The notes under the pieces: model-generated
Database searches by the model: none
The model's input: the letters and a program-made list of their open reading frames with translations, nothing else
Told to the model about the DNA's origin: nothing
In this document: in pieces, positions 60,525-64,000 of the stretch
Layout: every line of letters begins with the position of its first letter
Numbering within the stretch: the stretch's first letter is position 1
Assembly: GCF_037893015.1 (NCBI RefSeq)
Contig: NC_133663.1
Coordinates: 141,777,128 to 141,841,127, forward strand
Direction: 5' to 3'
DNA length: 64,000 nucleotides
From: Macrotis lagotis
Taxonomy: Eukaryota > Chordata > Mammalia > Peramelemorphia > Peramelidae
Position numbers and translations under genes: made by a program

Positions 60525-63063
60525 TTTCTTTCTGTTCAGTTGTTTATTCTATTATTAGCTGGATATTTTCTTATTTTTTTCCAAGGTTTTCTTTTTGTAA
60601 TGTAATCTGACTCCTAAATAATCATACGATATGAAACTACTCTTTTAGATAAATAAAATACATAAGAATAGGATTCTTTTCTTTATTCATTTGCTTGTTT
60701 GCTAAATTTTTAGACTATAATTCCATTCCAACCAACTAAATTTGAGAAGCTGCAAAGTTTTAAGGAAAACTGTCAAATTACTTTCATAGATATGTTCTCC
60801 CTACTATGTAAAGATTTATAATTTAAGAAAAAAAGATATAAAATGTATAAGCCTCAGAAAATAAAAACATAAAGGAAATAAAAAGGCAAAGAGAGTCCCC
60901 AAATCTCTTAAATAAAACCTGCACCTTATGACCTCTAGGATATTGTGTGTCATAGGTAAGATTGACTTCAAGGTGAGAATTCTTCTCCAAAGTCAAGCAA
61001 GTCTAGCAAATTTATTTTTCTCCTTCCCTCTTGTGGGTTTCAGGAAGAAAAGTCTGGGGCTGAAGGATTAGCCCCAGAAGATTCACTTATTTGATGAGTG
61101 TCATGCTTGCTCTGCTTGTTCTCAGGATCATTGATCAAGATGATTGCCTTCCTCTCCCCAGGTCTGTGCCAGGAATCCAGAGAGAAAGGATCATTCACTT
61201 CAATTGTGAGTCCATAGGACAGGGTATGTCTTTGAATGCACTGCCAACCAATCAGCACACTATGTTCTTTGATTATAGTAATAACAATAAGAATAATAAT
61301 AACAACAACAACAACAAACCAAACAGTTCATTTGCAAGGAGGAAATTCCACTGCATCCTGATTCCAGGACAATGCTACTGGACTTTCAAACACTCAGTGA
61401 TTTTTATTAGTTAGATAACAGTCTCTAGACTATTAGAGGTGACAGATAAAATACTGAAAGATTTAAAACAATGCTGAATCAAGTAAGGCAGGACTGACTG
61501 AAGGAGCAAATAATATTCTGACTGAAGATAGTTAAAGAAAGGATATTTCTCCTCTAATAAACTTTGATACAATTGTTTCACTAACTATATGCCCTCCCCC
61601 TAACTCTCCTTAAAATGGAAGAAACATGATTTATATAGAATAGAAATTTAAAAAGACTGATCTGGAGTTGTAGTTTTGTATTTTCAGATATATGTGTATA
61701 TATGCACATACAATGAACAGATATGCACACAAATATACACATATAAATTCATGTATAAGTATGTGCATATATTTTCAAATTATTCTAATATTTTCATCAG
61801 ATATTCATAAAAAGTATACATTGGTATTAATTAGCCTATTTGATAAAAAAAATCTTTGTAGTTTGAAAGGTTTTAATACTCTGGACAATGGAGAAATCAT
61901 TCTTAGTTTTTGGATGGCATAATATTGTCTAAGGAATTATATATTAAGTTATTCTTCAGCAGCTTTATGTATTGTTCACAGCACAGCAAGACATGAAACC
62001 TTTTAATTTTTTTGAAAATGACAATTAAAAATGTACATTTAATAGGCTAATTAATGGACTCAGCAAAAGTTTAAATTAATAAATATTATATATTAGCAAG
62101 AATAATAGCACAATTTCTGTTTTTAATTATTCCATTGAAATTTTTAAAGTACAGTTAAATGTTTTAAAGTATAAAATTATAATTATTACATACAACTATG
62201 ACTTAACTATCCTTTCTGTGCAAACAATAAATCTGACCTTTGAATAGCAATGTCAAAATTAGGTATATTAATATTTAATTTTTGATTATAAAGATCTAGT
62301 TAGAACCAAAGCTAGTTTTATGCTGCATGTCAACTGAAAAGATTTCCTATATAAATTTACTAAAAAAAATATTCCTGGAAAATTTTAGCCATATGTAAGA
62401 GAGTGCATGATTTTTTCATTCTTTTAACAGCAATTTGTACAAGAAAATATTGCTATTTCAAATTATTGTTTTTAATTTACTAAAGTAAGTAGTGATTGTA
62501 TTGGAACATGCTTTTTAAAAATTTAATCTATTATAAATATTTGTAAAAAATTATTTTTTTCACTTTTTTGGAAGTATATTCTCTTTGTTATACAGTCTGA
62601 GCAAAAACTCTGGAGGGATTTATGCAGATCCATTAGTACTGTCAATCACTTACTCATCACATTATTTCAATGCCCATCTCCTACATTAACTTCAAGAGAT
62701 GAATGATTTCATCAATGTAAATGCTATGCCCAACCAATATTTCATAACCTCACTATGCTTTAAACATAATGTTAAAATAACAAGATATTGCAACCTAAAA
62801 TATTCAACATCACTTAACATTCATGTCAATTGTTAATAACACCACCTAAATATAATTAATTCTAATTCAGGTGGCATTTAGAGAGCCTGTCTCCTTCACC
62901 AAAAGTTGTCAGATCTTAATGGAATCTACTAGCATATGTGATCTTCTGGCATAATATCCAGGTTTAGGTACCAGTCCATCATGAAGCAGTAGAGTAGAAT
63001 TTTAGGGAACAGTATGATCATCCTTATTAATAGGATAATAGTGTCATAGATTTAAAGCTAAAT
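60525..63063. other. Non-coding stretch, copy B
   Basis: Equivalent of 20392-22934; (AAC)n at 61300-61317 is shorter than in copy A, and a 4-bp insertion lies near 62080. No gene. Confidence 0.5.
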
Positions 63064-63219
63064 CCTCATACAACTCCATCAATTTGTACATAAAGAAACT
63101 GAGGCCTGGGGAGGTTGTGCTAAATTATGTAGTTAGTAAATTTCTCAGATTCAATTTGAAATTGAATTGTCTGACTCCAGCTGCCATATTTTCTATATTG
63201 CATCACAATGACATTCAAA
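63064..63219 (-). mobile_element. MIR relic, copy B
   Basis: Equivalent of 22935-23090 (AAAGAAACTGAGGCCTGGGG). Confidence 0.8.
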
Positions 63220-63303
63220 TTCAGTAATACAAATGCAGCGTAAAAATATGACTGATGGTGGTTTGGCCATGCCACTTTATTATGAGAATAACTTTGTATT
63301 GTT

Positions 63304-63404
63304 TGAGAGGCATTATGGCATGATAAATAGAAGGATAGTCTTATAGTTGGGAAGGTATAGATTTAAGTCTAGTATCTGATATTTTTAATAATATTTATAT
63401 TTAT
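63304..63404 (+). mobile_element. Degenerate SINE fragment, copy B
   Basis: Equivalent of 23175-23275; low information. Confidence 0.45.
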
Positions 63405-63519
63405 AATCATTGTAAGTTGTTAATCATTCAGTGTCAACCAGGTAACTATCTAAGTTGGGAAGTTACAGGAGAGTAATGGAGAAATGGTCCATACTAGAAG
63501 TTCCGTACTCTGATAAAGC

Positions 63520-63979
63520 CATAGATTTAAAAATTCAATATGATATTGATACCTAAACCAAGAGGAGTAAAAACAAAGAAAATTATAGACCAATTTCAAT
63601 AATGAATATAGATGAAAAATCCTAAATATAATACTAGCTAAAAGATTACAACAACATATAACAAAGATTACGCATTATAACCAAATAGCATTTATAAAAG
63701 CAATTGAGAAATCATATAACATAGAAAACTATTACTATAAATGTTTATAATTGTTTACATCAATAACAAAAGTAAAAAAGTTTATATCAATAGATGCAGA
63801 AAAAGCTTTTGATAATGTATGACACTAATTTTGTCAAGCATAAAAATGCCTGAAAGCATAAATGGATTTTTCCTTAAAGTGATAAAAAGCATTTACCTAA
63901 ACCATCAGCAAATATCATTTGTTATGGGGATAACAAAGAAAACTTCTAAATAAGATCAAACAATTTTTCTTTTCAAACA
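63520..63979 (+). mobile_element. LINE-1 ORF2 reverse-transcriptase remnant, copy B
   Basis: Equivalent of 23390-23850, including the ISIDAEKAFDN block near 63785. Confidence 0.85.
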
Positions 63980-64000
63980 ACTTTATTTTAATGAAGTCTA

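Larger units (their letters stand above)
47366..64000 (+). repeat. Copy B of the 16.7-kb direct duplication
   Basis: Repeats 7124-23871 in the same order and orientation, including every SINE, L1 piece and nested insertion at its exact site. It starts at the first base after the gap and is still homologous at the last base of the window. Example differences: TATAGGCAAAGCAATAG against TATAAGCAAAGAAATAG, a 6-bp loss near 50476, a 4-bp gain near 62080. Because shared insertions have the same junctions, the copies separated after all of them. Confidence 0.98.

Overview
The window reads as nuclear DNA from a marsupial, probably an Australian one. It is AT-rich, introns and exons of a working gene cannot be recognised, and nearly every identifiable element is a retroelement of marsupial type. 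These are tRNA-derived SINEs resembling WSINE1, with Pol III A/B-box-like heads and sequence ending in a CCATTGCCTTGCAAAAA-like tail; MAR1-like SINEs; old MIR/L2/CR1-L3 relics; many decayed LINE-1 pieces; and RTE-clade LINEs. Family names come from recognition by eye, not from a library search. I find no intact protein-coding gene, rRNA, tRNA gene or CRISPR array; the only recognisable host gene sequence is a processed pseudogene.

Layout. Positions 1-7123: unique AT-rich DNA with four SINEs, a perfect 17-bp inverted repeat, and the 3' end of a minus-strand L1. Positions 7124-23871 (copy A): L1 5'UTR/ORF1 remains, SINEs, a CR1/L3 relic, a 3.2-kb block of plus-strand L1 pieces with nested insertions, several long microsatellites, and an L1 reverse-transcriptase remnant. 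Positions 23872-47265: single-copy here, with L1 3' ends, MIRs, two MAR1-like SINEs, three WSINE1-like SINEs (two with clear target-site duplications), an RPL9 processed pseudogene (39015-39692) and a cluster of RTE remains in both orientations (40105-44870). Positions 47266-47365: exactly 100 Ns. Positions 47366-64000 (copy B): a direct, near-identical repeat of 7124-23871, running off the window end.

The main observation is the 16.7-kb direct duplication whose second copy begins at the first base after a 100-N gap. The copies differ by scattered substitutions, small indels and large microsatellite length changes, roughly 1% by eye. This is what two alleles placed in tandem by an assembler would look like, though a recent true segmental duplication is not excluded. 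The deciding data (sequence past 64000, read depth) lie outside the window. Secondary points are two internally rearranged L1s, an L1-in-L1 insertion with a 14-bp target-site duplication, an RTE copy keeping a C2H2-spaced motif, and a 107-codon antisense ORF in an L1 5'UTR. No previously undescribed functional system is visible.
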